Below, in pieces: positions 1 through 9,119 of a stretch of 64,000 bases of DNA. The notes below the pieces were generated by a model, which had not been told where the DNA came from, searched no databases, and worked only from the letters and a program-made list of their open reading frames with translations. Source of the DNA: Hoylesella timonensis 4401737 = DSM 22865 = JCM 15640 (GTDB taxonomy: Bacteria > Bacteroidota > Bacteroidia > Bacteroidales > Bacteroidaceae). The translations under genes were made by a program, and so were the position numbers. The stretch's first letter is position 1. Every line of letters begins with the position of its first letter. The stretch spans positions 81,125-145,124 of the forward strand of contig NZ_HG417093.1 of the NCBI RefSeq assembly GCF_000455445.1, written 5' to 3'.

Positions 1-1
1 T

Positions 2-766
2 CATCATGGGCAGTTTTACCCTGCTTGTCGTGGCAAGTGCCTGCCCATTCTTTCTTTTATGTTGCAAGGTTTGAAAGTGGATGCAGAGCAGTCTGTCGAA
101 GAGCAACACAGTCAACTTCATGTCGTTTATGAAGACGATGCCCTCATTGTTGTGGACAAACCAGCAGGTATTCTTTCTGTCCCGGGACGTTCTCAGCGCC
201 CTTCTGTCTACTCCATTTTGCGAAGTCAGATGCCCTCGTCGGTTGAGTTGTTTTCCGTCCACCGCCTCGATATGGCTACATCGGGTTTGCTGATATTGGC
301 AAAAAACAGTGTGGTTTACCGTCATCTGCAACGCCAATTCAGGACACATCATATACAAAAGGAATATATTGCCATCTTGGAAGGAGCGTTATCTCAGCGG
401 AAGGGCGTTGTTACGCTGCCCCTTCGTCCTGACCCCTTTGACCGTCCGCGGCAGGTAGTCGATTGGGAGCATGGCAAAAAGGCTGTGACTTCCTATCGTG
501 TGTTAGGTGTACGACACGGTAAAACTTGGGTAGTTTTGTTCCCCGAGACAGGCAGGACGCACCAGTTACGCATGCATTGTGCGCATGCAGAAGGGCTCAA
601 CTGTCCTATCTTGGGCGACCCACTCTATGGTCATCATGCCAATCGGCTTTACCTGCATGCCACTTCTATTACCTTTGAGCATCCCATTTCGGGACAACTC
701 CTCACGCTACATGCCCAACCACCCACTGACTTTCAAGATGTTTTTATGGGGAGAAAGCATAGATGA
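2..766 (+). CDS. RluA-family RNA pseudouridine synthase, 5' end cut by window edge
   Basis: The enzyme converts uridine to pseudouridine in rRNA or tRNA. The catalytic signature HRLDMATSG is present, with the active-site Asp about 71 residues after the first in-window ATG at 59. An RTHQLR motif lies further on, typical of RluA/RluD/RluC relatives. The frame stays open to the left edge without a stop (codons from base 2 read HHGQFYPACRGKC), so the ATG at 59 is probably internal. Long Bacteroidetes RluA proteins carry an extra N-terminal region with a similar FYPAC...C segment, as I recall the family, so the true start probably lies before the window. There is no S4 domain in the visible part. 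The gene ends facing glnN, with a hairpin between them. Target uridine unknown. Confidence 0.85.
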   Translation, partial: HHGQFYPACRGKCLPILSFMLQGLKVDAEQSVEEQHSQLHVVYEDDALIVVDKPAGILSVPGRSQRPSVYSILRSQMPSSVELFSVHRLDMATSGLLILAKNSVVYRHLQRQFRTHHIQKEYIAILEGALSQRKGVVTLPLRPDPFDRPRQVVDWEHGKKAVTSYRVLGVRHGKTWVVLFPETGRTHQLRMHCAHAEGLNCPILGDPLYGHHANRLYLHATSITFEHPISGQLLTLHAQPPTDFQDVFMGRKHR

Positions 767-826
767 TTTTCTGGGTTGATAGGATTTGCGGTGATACCTA
801 CGGGGTTGCGATTGCTTCAATACAAC

Positions 827-871
827 AACAGAGGGGTTGCGATACGAGCCGCAAACCCCTCTGTTTCCTTT
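827..871. terminator. Bidirectional hairpin terminator between the pseudouridine synthase and glnN
   Basis: AACAGAGGGGTT (827-838) pairs with AACCCCTCTGTT (854-865), with two more G-C pairs around a bulge and T-rich sequence after it. It sits between two convergent genes and could end transcription from either side. Confidence 0.75.
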
Positions 872-897
872 CTTATTATAATAAGGTATATGTCTTT

Positions 898-3087
898 TTA
901 TCTAATAAATAGCAATTCACGATATTTAGGCAGTGTCCACAACTCATCGCTAACGATGAGTTCGAGTTTGTCAATTTGATAACGTATCTCTTCCATCTTT
1001 GGTGCAACGGTATCGTGATAGGCAATCGCTTTGTCGCGTTCAGAGGTTATTTTGTTGGCTATCTTACGCGCATTTATCAGTTCTTCCACACCTGTCTCAA
1101 TGCGTTGTGTACGCTCGGCAATCTCTTTAATAATCTTTTTGTTACGGCAAGTGAGCTTTTCTGCTTCAGTTCGATCGAATATGTTGAACATGTGGCTCAC
1201 ATTCTCCGCAATTTGACTTTGGTAATGCGTGGCAACAGGGATGATGTGATTCATCGTGAGGTCGCCCATCACACGTGCCTCAATTTGAATTTTCTTGGTG
1301 TACATCTCCCATTTTACTTCATTGCGTGCCACCAACTCATTGCGTGCCATGACCCCAGTGCTTTCAAACATCTCGATACTCTCTTCGTCTAAGTATCTGT
1401 CAAACACGATAGGACAGCTGTTTTCACAGTCTAATCCACGGCGTTTGGCTTCCTCTACCCATTCGTCGCTATAGCCGTTGCCATCGAAGTGAATAGGTTT
1501 GCAGGTTTTTATATCTTTGCGCAGAACGTCAATGATAGCCGATGTTTTGTCTTCGCCCTTTGCGATGAGTTCATCAACGCGTTGCTTAAAGTCATTAAGT
1601 GCCTCTGCCATGGCAGTATTTAGCACAATCAACGCACAAGCACAGTTGGCTTCTGAACCGACAGCACGAAACTCAAAGCGATTTCCTGTAAATGCAAAAG
1701 GACTGGTACGGTTGCGGTCGGTATTGTCAAGGAATAGTTCTGGAATCTCTGGAATATCGAGCATCATCCCCTGTTTACCATTTAAGGTAAAGAGATCGTC
1801 TTTATCGGCTATCTCAATGTGATGTAATAAATCAGAGAGTTGCTTTCCCAAAAAGGAGGAAATGATAGCAGGTGGAGCTTCATTGGCACCCAGTCGATGC
1901 GCATTGGTGGCACTCATGATCGAGGCTTTGAGCAATCCGTTATGCCGATATACACACATCAACGTTTCTACCAAGAACACCACGAAGCGTAAATTGTCCT
2001 CGGCGGTTTTACCCGGGGCATGGAGGAGCACGCCAGTATCTGTGCTCAAGCTCCAGTTGTTGTGCTTTCCACTACCATTGATGCCAGCAAATGGCTTCTC
2101 GTGTAGCAGTACACGGAACCCGTGTTTGCGTGCTACTCGCTTCATGAGCGACATCAATAACATGTTGTGGTCGTTCGCCAAGTTACATTCTTCAAAGATA
2201 GGTGCCAACTCAAATTGGTTAGGAGCCACCTCGTTATGACGCGTCTTGCAGGGTATCCCCAATTCGAGAGCACGAATCTCCAAGTCTTTCATGTAGGCTT
2301 GCACACGTTCTGGAATCGTTCCCAAATAGTGATCATCCATTTGTTGGTTCTTTGCAGCATCGTGTCCCATAAGGGTTCTCCCTGTTAGCATCAAGTCGGG
2401 ACGAGCATGATATAAATCTTCATCCACCAAGAAATATTCTTGTTCCCAGCCCAAGTTGGTGTGTACCTTTTTTATCTGCGTGTCAAAATACTGACACACC
2501 GCAGTTGCAGCTACGTCGACAGCATGCAACGAACGCAATAGGGGAGCTTTGTAGTCTAACGCTTCGCCTGTGTAAGAAATGAAAATGGTAGGAATACACA
2601 GGGTGTCATCAACGATGAAGACAGGTGATGTAGGATCCCATGCCGAGTAGCCTCGTGCCTCAAAGGTATTGCGAATGCCACCATTCGGGAAAGAAGAGGA
2701 ATCTGCTTCTTGTTGTATCAATAGTTTGCCACTAAACTCTTCTATCATTCCTCCCTTACCGTCGAACTCTACAAAGGCATCATGTTTCTCGGCGGTGCCT
2801 TCAGTGAGAGGTTGAAACCAGTGTGTATAATGTGTAACCCCGTTTTCTTGTGCCCACTGTTTCATGCCTGTTGCCACTGCATCGGCGATGGCTCTATTGA
2901 AGTGAGCCCCATTATCAATCACATCAGATAGTTGTTGGAATACATTTTCTGGCAGATATTTTTGCATTTTTGCGCGATTAAAGACATATTTGCCAAAATA
3001 TGCAGACGGTCGCTCTTTCGATGTTACTATTTTTAAGGGCGCTTTTTTCGATGCTTCTGCAACAACGTGAAATCTGAAATTATCCAT
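898..3087 (-). CDS. glnN: Glutamine synthetase type III (GlnN)
   Basis: ATP-dependent synthesis of glutamine from glutamate and ammonium in the cytoplasm; the main ammonium-assimilating enzyme in many Bacteroidales. From the ATG at 3087 the protein is 729 residues, the usual size of the large type III enzymes (types I and II are about 350-470). Visible hallmarks are the N-terminal GSIII segment with THWFQPLT (about 87-94), the metal-site stretch GWEQEYFLVD (about 213-222) and GSGKHNNWSL (about 338-347). An in-frame start at 3156 adds 23 residues but lies only about a dozen bases from a -7 box on the same strand (3168-3175), so the start at 3087 with a leader of about 70 nt is preferred. No glnB or amtB neighbour is in view. 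Confidence 0.96.
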   Translation of the reverse strand: MDNFRFHVVAEASKKAPLKIVTSKERPSAYFGKYVFNRAKMQKYLPENVFQQLSDVIDNGAHFNRAIADAVATGMKQWAQENGVTHYTHWFQPLTEGTAEKHDAFVEFDGKGGMIEEFSGKLLIQQEADSSSFPNGGIRNTFEARGYSAWDPTSPVFIVDDTLCIPTIFISYTGEALDYKAPLLRSLHAVDVAATAVCQYFDTQIKKVHTNLGWEQEYFLVDEDLYHARPDLMLTGRTLMGHDAAKNQQMDDHYLGTIPERVQAYMKDLEIRALELGIPCKTRHNEVAPNQFELAPIFEECNLANDHNMLLMSLMKRVARKHGFRVLLHEKPFAGINGSGKHNNWSLSTDTGVLLHAPGKTAEDNLRFVVFLVETLMCVYRHNGLLKASIMSATNAHRLGANEAPPAIISSFLGKQLSDLLHHIEIADKDDLFTLNGKQGMMLDIPEIPELFLDNTDRNRTSPFAFTGNRFEFRAVGSEANCACALIVLNTAMAEALNDFKQRVDELIAKGEDKTSAIIDVLRKDIKTCKPIHFDGNGYSDEWVEEAKRRGLDCENSCPIVFDRYLDEESIEMFESTGVMARNELVARNEVKWEMYTKKIQIEARVMGDLTMNHIIPVATHYQSQIAENVSHMFNIFDRTEAEKLTCRNKKIIKEIAERTQRIETGVEELINARKIANKITSERDKAIAYHDTVAPKMEEIRYQIDKLELIVSDELWTLPKYRELLFIR

Positions 3088-3167
3088 TTTTATACTATTT
3101 GTGGTGTAAATCTTTAGAACTCCATCTTGAAAAGATACCGCTAATGGTACAAACAAGTTAGCTGTTG

Positions 3168-3175
3168 CAAAATTA
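3168..3175 (-). promoter_or_regulatory. glnN -7 promoter element
   Basis: Read on the minus strand this is TAATTTTG, a match to the Bacteroidetes -7 consensus TAnnTTTG. No good TTTG is seen at the -33 distance, which might mean that activation is needed. It places the transcript start near 3160. Confidence 0.55.
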
Positions 3176-3250
3176 CAAAAAAACTGAAAGTCGTGACAGT
3201 GTGTGCCCTTCTTTTTTTAATCGATAGTTTGATGCGTCCACTCTCAACGG

Positions 3251-4822
3251 TTAATGCTTTGGTGTAAATCCTTTTTCTCGCTCTGTCTGTAAGATGCGAG
3301 CCAGTTTGTCAGTTACGTCAGGGTGGTTGGTAGCCACGTTCTCTCGCTCATATAGTTCTTTGCTCATGTCGAAGAGTTGTGCGGTTGGGCTGTTGCCCGT
3401 CTCTATTTTGGGTCCCCAAGTAATCATCGGCTTTCCATTGCTCGGCTCTATGTATTTCCATTTTGCTGTTCGCACCGACAGTACATGTGCGCTTGACTGC
3501 TCAATGACATACGGTCTTCCTGTCTTGTCCGTACCTAACAGCGCGGATAATCCATTTTGGCTGTCGGGTGCACTGCCTTTGGGAAGGCGCGCTTGTAGCA
3601 GGTTGGCGAGGGTTGCCATCAGATCTATTTGGCTTACTAAAGCCTGCGATTCTTGTTTGGCATTTACCTTGGCAGGCCAACTCACGATGAACGGCACGGC
3701 TGTTCCTCCCTCAAAGGCGCTGTATTTGTAGCCACGAAAGGGACCGGATGGACGGTGTCCACCCAATTTCTCTTCAGCTTGGTCTTGGTAACCGTCATCT
3801 ATCACAGGACCGTTGTCGCTGGTTAGGATGATAAGAGTGTTTTCCCGCAGCCCCAACTCATCGAGAACTTGCATGATTTTTCCTACAGACCAGTCGAATT
3901 GCACAATGGCATCGCCTCGCAATCCCATAGGACTTTTGCCCCTAAAGCGTTGGTGTGGAAATCTTGGCACATGTACATCGTTGGTTGCAAAGTACATGAA
4001 GAACGGTTTGTTGCAGTTTTCGCGTATGAAATTTACCGCATGTGCTGTGATGGAGTCTGCTATGTTTTCGTCTTTCCACAACGCTTTTCCACCCCCTTTC
4101 ATATATCCAATGCGTCCAATTCCGTTTACAATTGCCATGTTGTGACCATGACTGGGCTTGAGATTGTACATCAGTTCGGGGTTTGTCTGACCCGTCGGTT
4201 CGCCTGGGAAAGGCTTTTTGTAGCTCACCTCAATAGGTGCTGAAGGATCGTAGTTAGCCACTTTCCCGTTTTCGATGAATACGCAAGGAACACGATCACT
4301 GGTGGCTGCCATGATATAATGATAGTCAAAGCCCAAGTCTCCCAATGATTGAGCTAATGGAGCGTTCCAATCTTGTTCCGCAGTCTGGTCGCCAAGTCCC
4401 AGGTGCCACTTGCCAATAGCACTGGTAACGTAGCTTTTGCTCTTGAATATGTCTGCCAAAGTGAACTGCCCTGGACGGATAATCATAGCCGCATTGCCAG
4501 CTGCCACGTCGGTGTCTGTGCGTCTCCAAGCATACTGACCTGTGAGAAGTGAGTAGCGCGATGGCGTACTGGTGGCTGCTACGGCATGTGCATTGGTGAA
4601 CCTGATTCCGCTTTGCGCAAGGCTGTCCACATGAGGTGTACTCACTCGCTGTGCACCATAGCACTGCAAGTCGCCGTATCCCAAGTCGTCTGCTACGATA
4701 ACAATGACGTTGGGTGATGAAGTTGTTTGGCTTGTTTGTGCGCAGACAACGCTCGAAACGGCTGGTGTAACGATGATGGCAGCCATCATTCTTGGATGAA
4801 TTATGAGGGATGTTTTGTCCAT
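3251..4822 (-). CDS. Exported S1-type sulfatase (serine-type, arylsulfatase-like)
   Basis: Predicted to hydrolyse sulfate esters, probably on host or dietary glycans, in the periplasm. The signal peptide ends around VVCA/QTSQ (residues 25-31), with Gln at the mature N-terminus. The metal-binding Asp pair is D45-D46 in VADDLGYG. The sulfatase signature is STPSRYSLLTG (from residue 85), so the residue to become formylglycine is Ser85, not Cys. Such enzymes depend on an anaerobic sulfatase maturase (anSME), which is not in this window. A TSDNG metal segment follows near residue 335. The 523-residue length is normal. It lies downstream of pckA but behind the pckA terminator, so it is probably its own transcript. 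Substrate cannot be read from sequence. Confidence 0.9.
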   Translation of the reverse strand: MDKTSLIIHPRMMAAIIVTPAVSSVVCAQTSQTTSSPNVIVIVADDLGYGDLQCYGAQRVSTPHVDSLAQSGIRFTNAHAVAATSTPSRYSLLTGQYAWRRTDTDVAAGNAAMIIRPGQFTLADIFKSKSYVTSAIGKWHLGLGDQTAEQDWNAPLAQSLGDLGFDYHYIMAATSDRVPCVFIENGKVANYDPSAPIEVSYKKPFPGEPTGQTNPELMYNLKPSHGHNMAIVNGIGRIGYMKGGGKALWKDENIADSITAHAVNFIRENCNKPFFMYFATNDVHVPRFPHQRFRGKSPMGLRGDAIVQFDWSVGKIMQVLDELGLRENTLIILTSDNGPVIDDGYQDQAEEKLGGHRPSGPFRGYKYSAFEGGTAVPFIVSWPAKVNAKQESQALVSQIDLMATLANLLQARLPKGSAPDSQNGLSALLGTDKTGRPYVIEQSSAHVLSVRTAKWKYIEPSNGKPMITWGPKIETGNSPTAQLFDMSKELYERENVATNHPDVTDKLARILQTEREKGFTPKH

Positions 4823-4857
4823 GGTGTGTATTTTGTACGGTCTGCAAATGATAGTAA

Positions 4858-4898
4858 CGAAAAAAGGGGCTTATCACATCGTTGGATGGATAAGCCCC
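4858..4898 (-). terminator. pckA terminator
   Basis: GGGGCTTATC (4866-4875) pairs with GATAAGCCCC (4889-4898). Read on the minus strand the stem is followed by a run of Ts. It starts 31 bases after the pckA stop codon and separates pckA from the sulfatase gene. Confidence 0.85.
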
Positions 4899-4928
4899 AG
4901 CTTTAATCGCTATGATGCGAAAAATGTA

Positions 4929-6542
4929 TTACAACTGAGGACCAGCAGCTACAAGAGCCTTACCAGCTTCGTTTGTAGTGTACTTGTCGAAGTTCTTGAT
5001 GAAGCGTTGAGCCAAGTCTTTTGCTTTCTCGTCCCACTGTGATGCGTCACTGTAAGTATCGCGAGGATCGAGGATTTCGGTAGCAACACCTTCCAACTTG
5101 GTAGGAACTACGAAGTTGAAGTAAGGCATTGTCTTGGTAGGAGCCTCATCAATAGAGTGATTCAAGATAGCATCAATGATACCACGAGTGTCACGGATAG
5201 AGATACGTTTGCCCGTACCGTTCCAACCTGTGTTTACTAAGTAAGCCTTCGCACCATTCTTCTTCATCTTCTTCACCAACTCTTCAGCATATTTTGTTGG
5301 GTGCAATTCAAGGAATGCCTGACCGAAACAAGCTGAGAATGTAGGAGTAGGCTCTGTAATACCACGCTCTGTACCTGCCAATTTAGCAGTGAAACCAGAG
5401 AGGAAGTAGTACTTGGTTTGCTCCTCGTTCAAGATAGATACTGGAGGTAATACGCCGAATGCGTCTGCAGACAAGAAGATTACTTGCTTAGCAGCAGGAC
5501 CAGCAGAGATAGGCTTTACGATATTCTTGATGTGGTAGATAGGATAAGATACACGAGTGTTCTCTGTGCGGCTCTTATCTGTAAAGTCAATCTTACCGTT
5601 TTCGTTTACAATTACGTTCTCCAAGAGAGCGTCACGCTTGATAGCATTGTAGATATCAGGTTCTGACTCTTTGTCAAGGTTGATAACCTTAGCATAGCAA
5701 CCACCTTCGAAATTGAAAATACCTTTATCGTCCCATCCGTGTTCATCATCACCAATCAACAAACGTTTTGGGTCGGTAGACAAGGTTGTCTTACCTGTTC
5801 CTGATAATCCGAAGAAGATAGCGGTGTTCTCACCGTTCATGTCAGTGTTAGCAGAGCAGTGCATTGAAGCAATGCCCTTCAGTGGCAAGTAGTAGTTCAT
5901 CATTGAGAACATACCCTTCTTCATTTCACCTCCATACCATGTGTTCAAGATAACCTGCTCTTTGGTTGTAACGTTGAAAGCAACGCAAGTTTCAGAATTT
6001 AATCCCAGTTCTTTGTAGTTCTCTACCTTAGCCTTAGAAGCATTGTAAACAATGAAGTCAGGTTCTTGGTCGAGTTCTTCTTGATTAACAGGACGGATGA
6101 ACATGTTGGTCACGAAGTGAGCCTGCCATGCTACCTCAACGATGAAGCGAATCTTCATACGTGTGTCTTTGTTAGCACCGCAGAAACCATCTACTACGAA
6201 CAAACGCTTGTTAGAAAGTTCTTTCTTAGCCAACTCATTAACGACCTTCCAAGTAGATTCTGTCATCTTGTGGTTGTCGTTCTTATATTCGTCAGTAGTC
6301 CACCAAACGGTGTCGTGAGAATTAGCGTCGTCAACAATGAACTTGTCCTTAGGTGAACGACCCGTGTAAATACCTGTTTGTACACAAACTGCACCCAGTT
6401 CTGTCTCCTGACCTTTCTCAAAGCCCTCAAGGCCTTCTTTGGTCTCTTCTTCGAACAACAATTCGTAAGAAGGATTGTAAACTACCTCTGTTGTACCTGT
6501 AATTCCGTACTTTTCGAGTACTGATTTATCAAACTTTGCCAT
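4929..6542 (-). CDS. pckA: Phosphoenolpyruvate carboxykinase (ATP)
   Basis: Interconverts oxaloacetate and phosphoenolpyruvate with ATP/ADP. In succinate-forming Bacteroidales it usually runs in the carboxylating direction, fixing CO2 into oxaloacetate and gaining ATP. The 537 residues match the ATP-dependent family. [11 protein letters not shown] (245-255) is the kinase P-loop and [10 protein letters not shown] (261-270) carries the metal-binding Asp residues. RSPKDKF near residue 62 belongs to the substrate-binding part. The start at 6542 is supported by a full promoter about 60 bases upstream (6605-6635). Transcription ends at the hairpin at 4858-4898, so it is monocistronic. Confidence 0.97.
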   Translation of the reverse strand: MAKFDKSVLEKYGITGTTEVVYNPSYELLFEEETKEGLEGFEKGQETELGAVCVQTGIYTGRSPKDKFIVDDANSHDTVWWTTDEYKNDNHKMTESTWKVVNELAKKELSNKRLFVVDGFCGANKDTRMKIRFIVEVAWQAHFVTNMFIRPVNQEELDQEPDFIVYNASKAKVENYKELGLNSETCVAFNVTTKEQVILNTWYGGEMKKGMFSMMNYYLPLKGIASMHCSANTDMNGENTAIFFGLSGTGKTTLSTDPKRLLIGDDEHGWDDKGIFNFEGGCYAKVINLDKESEPDIYNAIKRDALLENVIVNENGKIDFTDKSRTENTRVSYPIYHIKNIVKPISAGPAAKQVIFLSADAFGVLPPVSILNEEQTKYYFLSGFTAKLAGTERGITEPTPTFSACFGQAFLELHPTKYAEELVKKMKKNGAKAYLVNTGWNGTGKRISIRDTRGIIDAILNHSIDEAPTKTMPYFNFVVPTKLEGVATEILDPRDTYSDASQWDEKAKDLAQRFIKNFDKYTTNEAGKALVAAGPQL

Positions 6543-6604
6543 TATATAAAAATGTATTTAAGTGTGAATAATTATTCTTGAACAATGAATTTCTAATTCG
6601 ACTA

Positions 6605-6635
6605 CAAAGTTACAGAAAATATATCCGTCGACAAA
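6605..6635 (-). promoter_or_regulatory. pckA promoter (-33/-7)
   Basis: On the minus strand, TTTG (6632-6635) is followed after 19 bases by TAACTTTG (6605-6612): a full match to the Bacteroidetes housekeeping promoter. Confidence 0.8.
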
Positions 6636-6725
6636 TTTTAGGTTATAAAAAATATATATATCGTTTCTGTTTTAGGTTAAAGAATTGAAAAAAGAAAGCA
6701 TTGTTTTGATATTTGCAATTTTCAC

Positions 6726-6757
6726 TTTGCAAAAACAAATGGAAATGGCTACTTTTG
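6726..6757 (+). promoter_or_regulatory. upp promoter (-33/-7)
   Basis: TTTG (6726-6729), 20 bases, then TACTTTTG (6750-6757). It is divergent from the pckA promoter and about 30 bases before the upp start. Confidence 0.8.
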
Positions 6758-6786
6758 CAGGATGAAAACATAACACATTGAAAACA

Positions 6787-7446
6787 ATGAAGATTATCAA
6801 CTTTAGTGAGTCGAACTCAATTATGAACCAGTATTTAATGGAAATAAGAGATGTTGACTACCAGAAAAACCGTTTGTTGTTTCGTAATAATATTCAGCGA
6901 ATAGGTGAATTGGAAGCCTATGAGATATCCAAGACTCTTGATTATGAGAAGAAGGATGTCACTACTCCTTTGGGAGTTGCACAGGTGAATATTCCTGCCG
7001 ACGAGGTTGTATTGGCTACGATCTTTCGCGCAGGCCTTCCGTTCCATAACGGTTTTCTAAATATCTTCGACCATGCGGGCAATGCTTTCGTGTCTGCTTA
7101 TCGTCAATATATTGACAAAGAGCAACATGAGGTGGGTGTGCATGTGGAATATTTGGCTACACCGAGTATTGAAGGTAAAACCCTTATCATTGCCGATCCT
7201 ATGTTGGCTACGGGGGCTTCCATGGAGTTGGGTTATCAAGCTTTCCTCACAAAGGGAACGCCTAAGCGCATCCATGTAGCTTGCGTCATTGCGACACCAG
7301 AGGGTATCGACCACATCAAGAAAACTTTTCCCACGGAAGAAACTACTATCTGGTGTGGAGCAATCGACCCAGGTCTTAACGAACACAAGTATATTGTGCC
7401 CGGTTTTGGCGACGCTGGTGACCTTTGTTATGGAAATAAGCTGTAA
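6787..7446 (+). CDS. upp: Uracil phosphoribosyltransferase
   Basis: Makes UMP from uracil and PRPP in pyrimidine salvage. The PRPP-binding loop ADPMLATGAS (about 136-145) is the family signature, FRAGLP (80-85) is the conserved upstream segment, and the GDAGD stretch near the C-terminus is the uracil-contacting region. I chose the ATG at 6787 (219 residues) over a TTG nine bases upstream because it follows a perfect promoter at a normal distance. The gene stands alone; a possible hairpin lies after it. No pyrR or uraA neighbour is in view. Confidence 0.95.
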   Translation: MKIINFSESNSIMNQYLMEIRDVDYQKNRLLFRNNIQRIGELEAYEISKTLDYEKKDVTTPLGVAQVNIPADEVVLATIFRAGLPFHNGFLNIFDHAGNAFVSAYRQYIDKEQHEVGVHVEYLATPSIEGKTLIIADPMLATGASMELGYQAFLTKGTPKRIHVACVIATPEGIDHIKKTFPTEETTIWCGAIDPGLNEHKYIVPGFGDAGDLCYGNKL

Positions 7447-7500
7447 CAACAGTCGTTAGCTCACTGACATAGGGTTTTAATTGATTATTTTTCCTGTTGA

Positions 7501-7558
7501 AGCAGCATACGTACTCACTTGCTTTTGAAGAGATGTTTTTGTGAGAATGTATGCTGTT
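7501..7558. terminator. Possible bidirectional terminator between upp and the HAD phosphatase
   Basis: An imperfect inverted repeat: AGCAGCATAC at the left end against GTATGCTGTT at the right, with TCAC/GTGA inside. It lies between two convergent genes. The loop is large, so termination is uncertain. Confidence 0.4.
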
Positions 7559-7582
7559 AGGTGGTTTTATTTTTTGTTTTTG

Positions 7583-8233
7583 CTACCTTTTTACAATCTT
7601 CAGTAGTTCCTTGAAATCGTCAATAATAAAGTCGGTGTGCAGTGACGTCATTTGCTCACGCGTGCCATTGCCGTACGTAACACCGCAAGTAAATACATTG
7701 GCGTTTTGTCCCATTTGGATGTCATACACCGTATCTCCAACCACCATTGCCTCTTGCGGTTGAATGTTTAGATGTGTTAGGGTCATTAAGACGGACTCAG
7801 GATGAGGCTTCGCATTCGAAACATCATTGGCGCTCACTACAAAGGGAATGATGTCTTTCAATTCAAAGGTGTCTATAAAGTTAAGAAGAGAGTGCTTGGA
7901 GCGACTACTGGCAATGGTAATAACGTATCCTAAGCGGTGCAATTCTCGCAAAGTTTCAAGTACATTTGGGAAAAGTGGTACCGCACCGGGAACGTTGTTT
8001 TCATGAAACACCTTGTCATACGTTGCAACACATTGCTCACCCATTTCGTCTGTCATAGGGATTAAGTCGGTAAAAGTCTGTTTTAAGGGCAGTCCAATCA
8101 TCTTGGCGCATTGCTCTCGGGTGCGTGGTTCTAAGTGAAGTTGCTCAATAACTTCTAACATGGTGTTGGTAATCAGTGTCTTGGTGTCCGCCAAAGTACC
8201 GTCAAAATCAAGAATAATAGCTTTTAAGTGCAT
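7583..8233 (-). CDS. HAD-superfamily phosphatase (phosphoglycolate phosphatase-like)
   Basis: A soluble phosphatase of 216 residues. Motif I is DFDGTLAD (residues 9-16) with the nucleophile Asp9. Motif II contributes the Ser in ITIASSRSKHS, and motif IV is the VVGDTVYD stretch near residue 165. A four-helix cap between motifs I and II fits the PGP/beta-phosphoglucomutase subgroup. An upstream in-frame extension of 42 residues is rejected because a -7 box (TATCTTTG on the minus strand, 8257-8264) falls inside it. The substrate is not determined by sequence; phosphoglycolate is only the family default. Confidence 0.85.
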   Translation of the reverse strand: MHLKAIILDFDGTLADTKTLITNTMLEVIEQLHLEPRTREQCAKMIGLPLKQTFTDLIPMTDEMGEQCVATYDKVFHENNVPGAVPLFPNVLETLRELHRLGYVITIASSRSKHSLLNFIDTFELKDIIPFVVSANDVSNAKPHPESVLMTLTHLNIQPQEAMVVGDTVYDIQMGQNANVFTCGVTYGNGTREQMTSLHTDFIIDDFKELLKIVKR

Positions 8234-8450
8234 GTTTGTTTTGTTAAATGGAAGCACAAAGATAATCAAAATACGGCTATCTTCAGGCGAGTAATTGATA
8301 AAAATGGAAAAACAAATGGGAAGGGTAAGAGTTGTTACGCTACTTTTTCGTGTACACAATTCTTACATTGAAGACTCATATTTTTATAGCGAAAAGGCTC
8401 TTATCAGATAGCGCATATAAAATTGTTGGTGCGCAGTTTCAGCGACTCCT

Positions 8451-8842
8451 CTATGCTGAATTATCTTTACAAAGTGCCTCTCATAACTCGCGTATTTGCG
8501 AACAACTTTGAAGTTGGTCGCAAATACGCGAGTTATGAGCAATGTTTGTAATTTGTTGTTATTGAGAGTGTTATGTTTATAATATCGTTTTTCATTCATA
8601 AATTTACCACTTTTTGGTGGCTGAAGCATTGAGATAAGCCTGCAAGTTGCATGCTTTAATGCGGTTATTACATGTAGATAACACCTCTAAAGCGTGTTTC
8701 CAAGAGCGTAAACTCAATGTTTCAGCCTGAAAAGGCGTTTATTTTGTGAAAATCAGCCCATTTTTGTAGGGTGTTTGCCTATTGATTTTTTCTATTTTGA
8801 AGATTTTAGATGACCGTTTTTTGGTAAAATAACAGGACAAAA
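8451..8842 (+). repeat. Dispersed intergenic repeat, copy A
   Basis: One of four related intergenic segments in this window (others near 18.46, 32.8 and 56.5 kb). It starts at TGCTGAATTATCTTTAC and ends after TTGGTAAAATAACAGGAC. It aligns over its whole length with the copy at 56501-56890; shared pieces include CTTTACAAAGTGCCTCTCAT, GCATTGAGATAAGCCTGC, TCCAAGAGCGTAAACTCAAT and GATTTTTTCTATTTTGAAG. No ORF is conserved between copies. The gap 8234-9119 otherwise holds the HAD promoter, the GH3 promoter and about 200 bases (8843-9059) in which I see nothing. Confidence 0.8.
8480..8539. repeat. Near-perfect 60-bp palindrome inside repeat copy A
   Basis: The 22 bases at 8480-8501 are exactly complementary to 8518-8539 (outer arm begins CTCATAACTCGCG). 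After one mismatch, CAACTT (8503-8508) pairs with AAGTTG (8511-8516). The whole thing could form a cruciform or a very stable RNA hairpin. The other copies of the repeat keep only degraded versions. Confidence 0.9.
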
Positions 8843-9059
8843 GCAACGCATTTCTATCTCTAAAAATGATAAAATTGAAGTGTCATGCTTGTTACAAGAA
8901 GAAAAGCAAAAGAAGCGCATGAGGTAAGCCGTGCAATGCGTTTCTTTCCTAAAGGCTGTTGTTGAAACAAAACGAAAAACTGGTTTTTCATCATCAGCCA
9001 CCTATTTATAATAGAAAGAACTCCGTGTGCCATGTGTCTTAAAATACGTGAATTGTGCG

Positions 9060-9087
9060 TTTGTTACAAAAGATTAGGTTATTTTTG
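9060..9087 (+). promoter_or_regulatory. Promoter of the GH3 ligase gene
   Basis: TTTG (9060-9063) and TATTTTTG (9080-9087). The 16-base spacing is shorter than the usual 19-21, so the -33 assignment is less certain than the -7. Confidence 0.55.
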
Positions 9088-9119
9088 CATATTAAACTGA
9101 TAAACTGCACGATAATAAA

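Noticed and set aside
4326..4877. A 183-codon frame overlapping the start of the sulfatase gene
   Set aside because: It is in another frame on the same strand, runs across the pckA terminator region and has no recognisable domain.
8384..8629. An 81-codon frame in repeat copy A
   Set aside because: It is not kept in the other copies of the repeat and crosses the palindrome.
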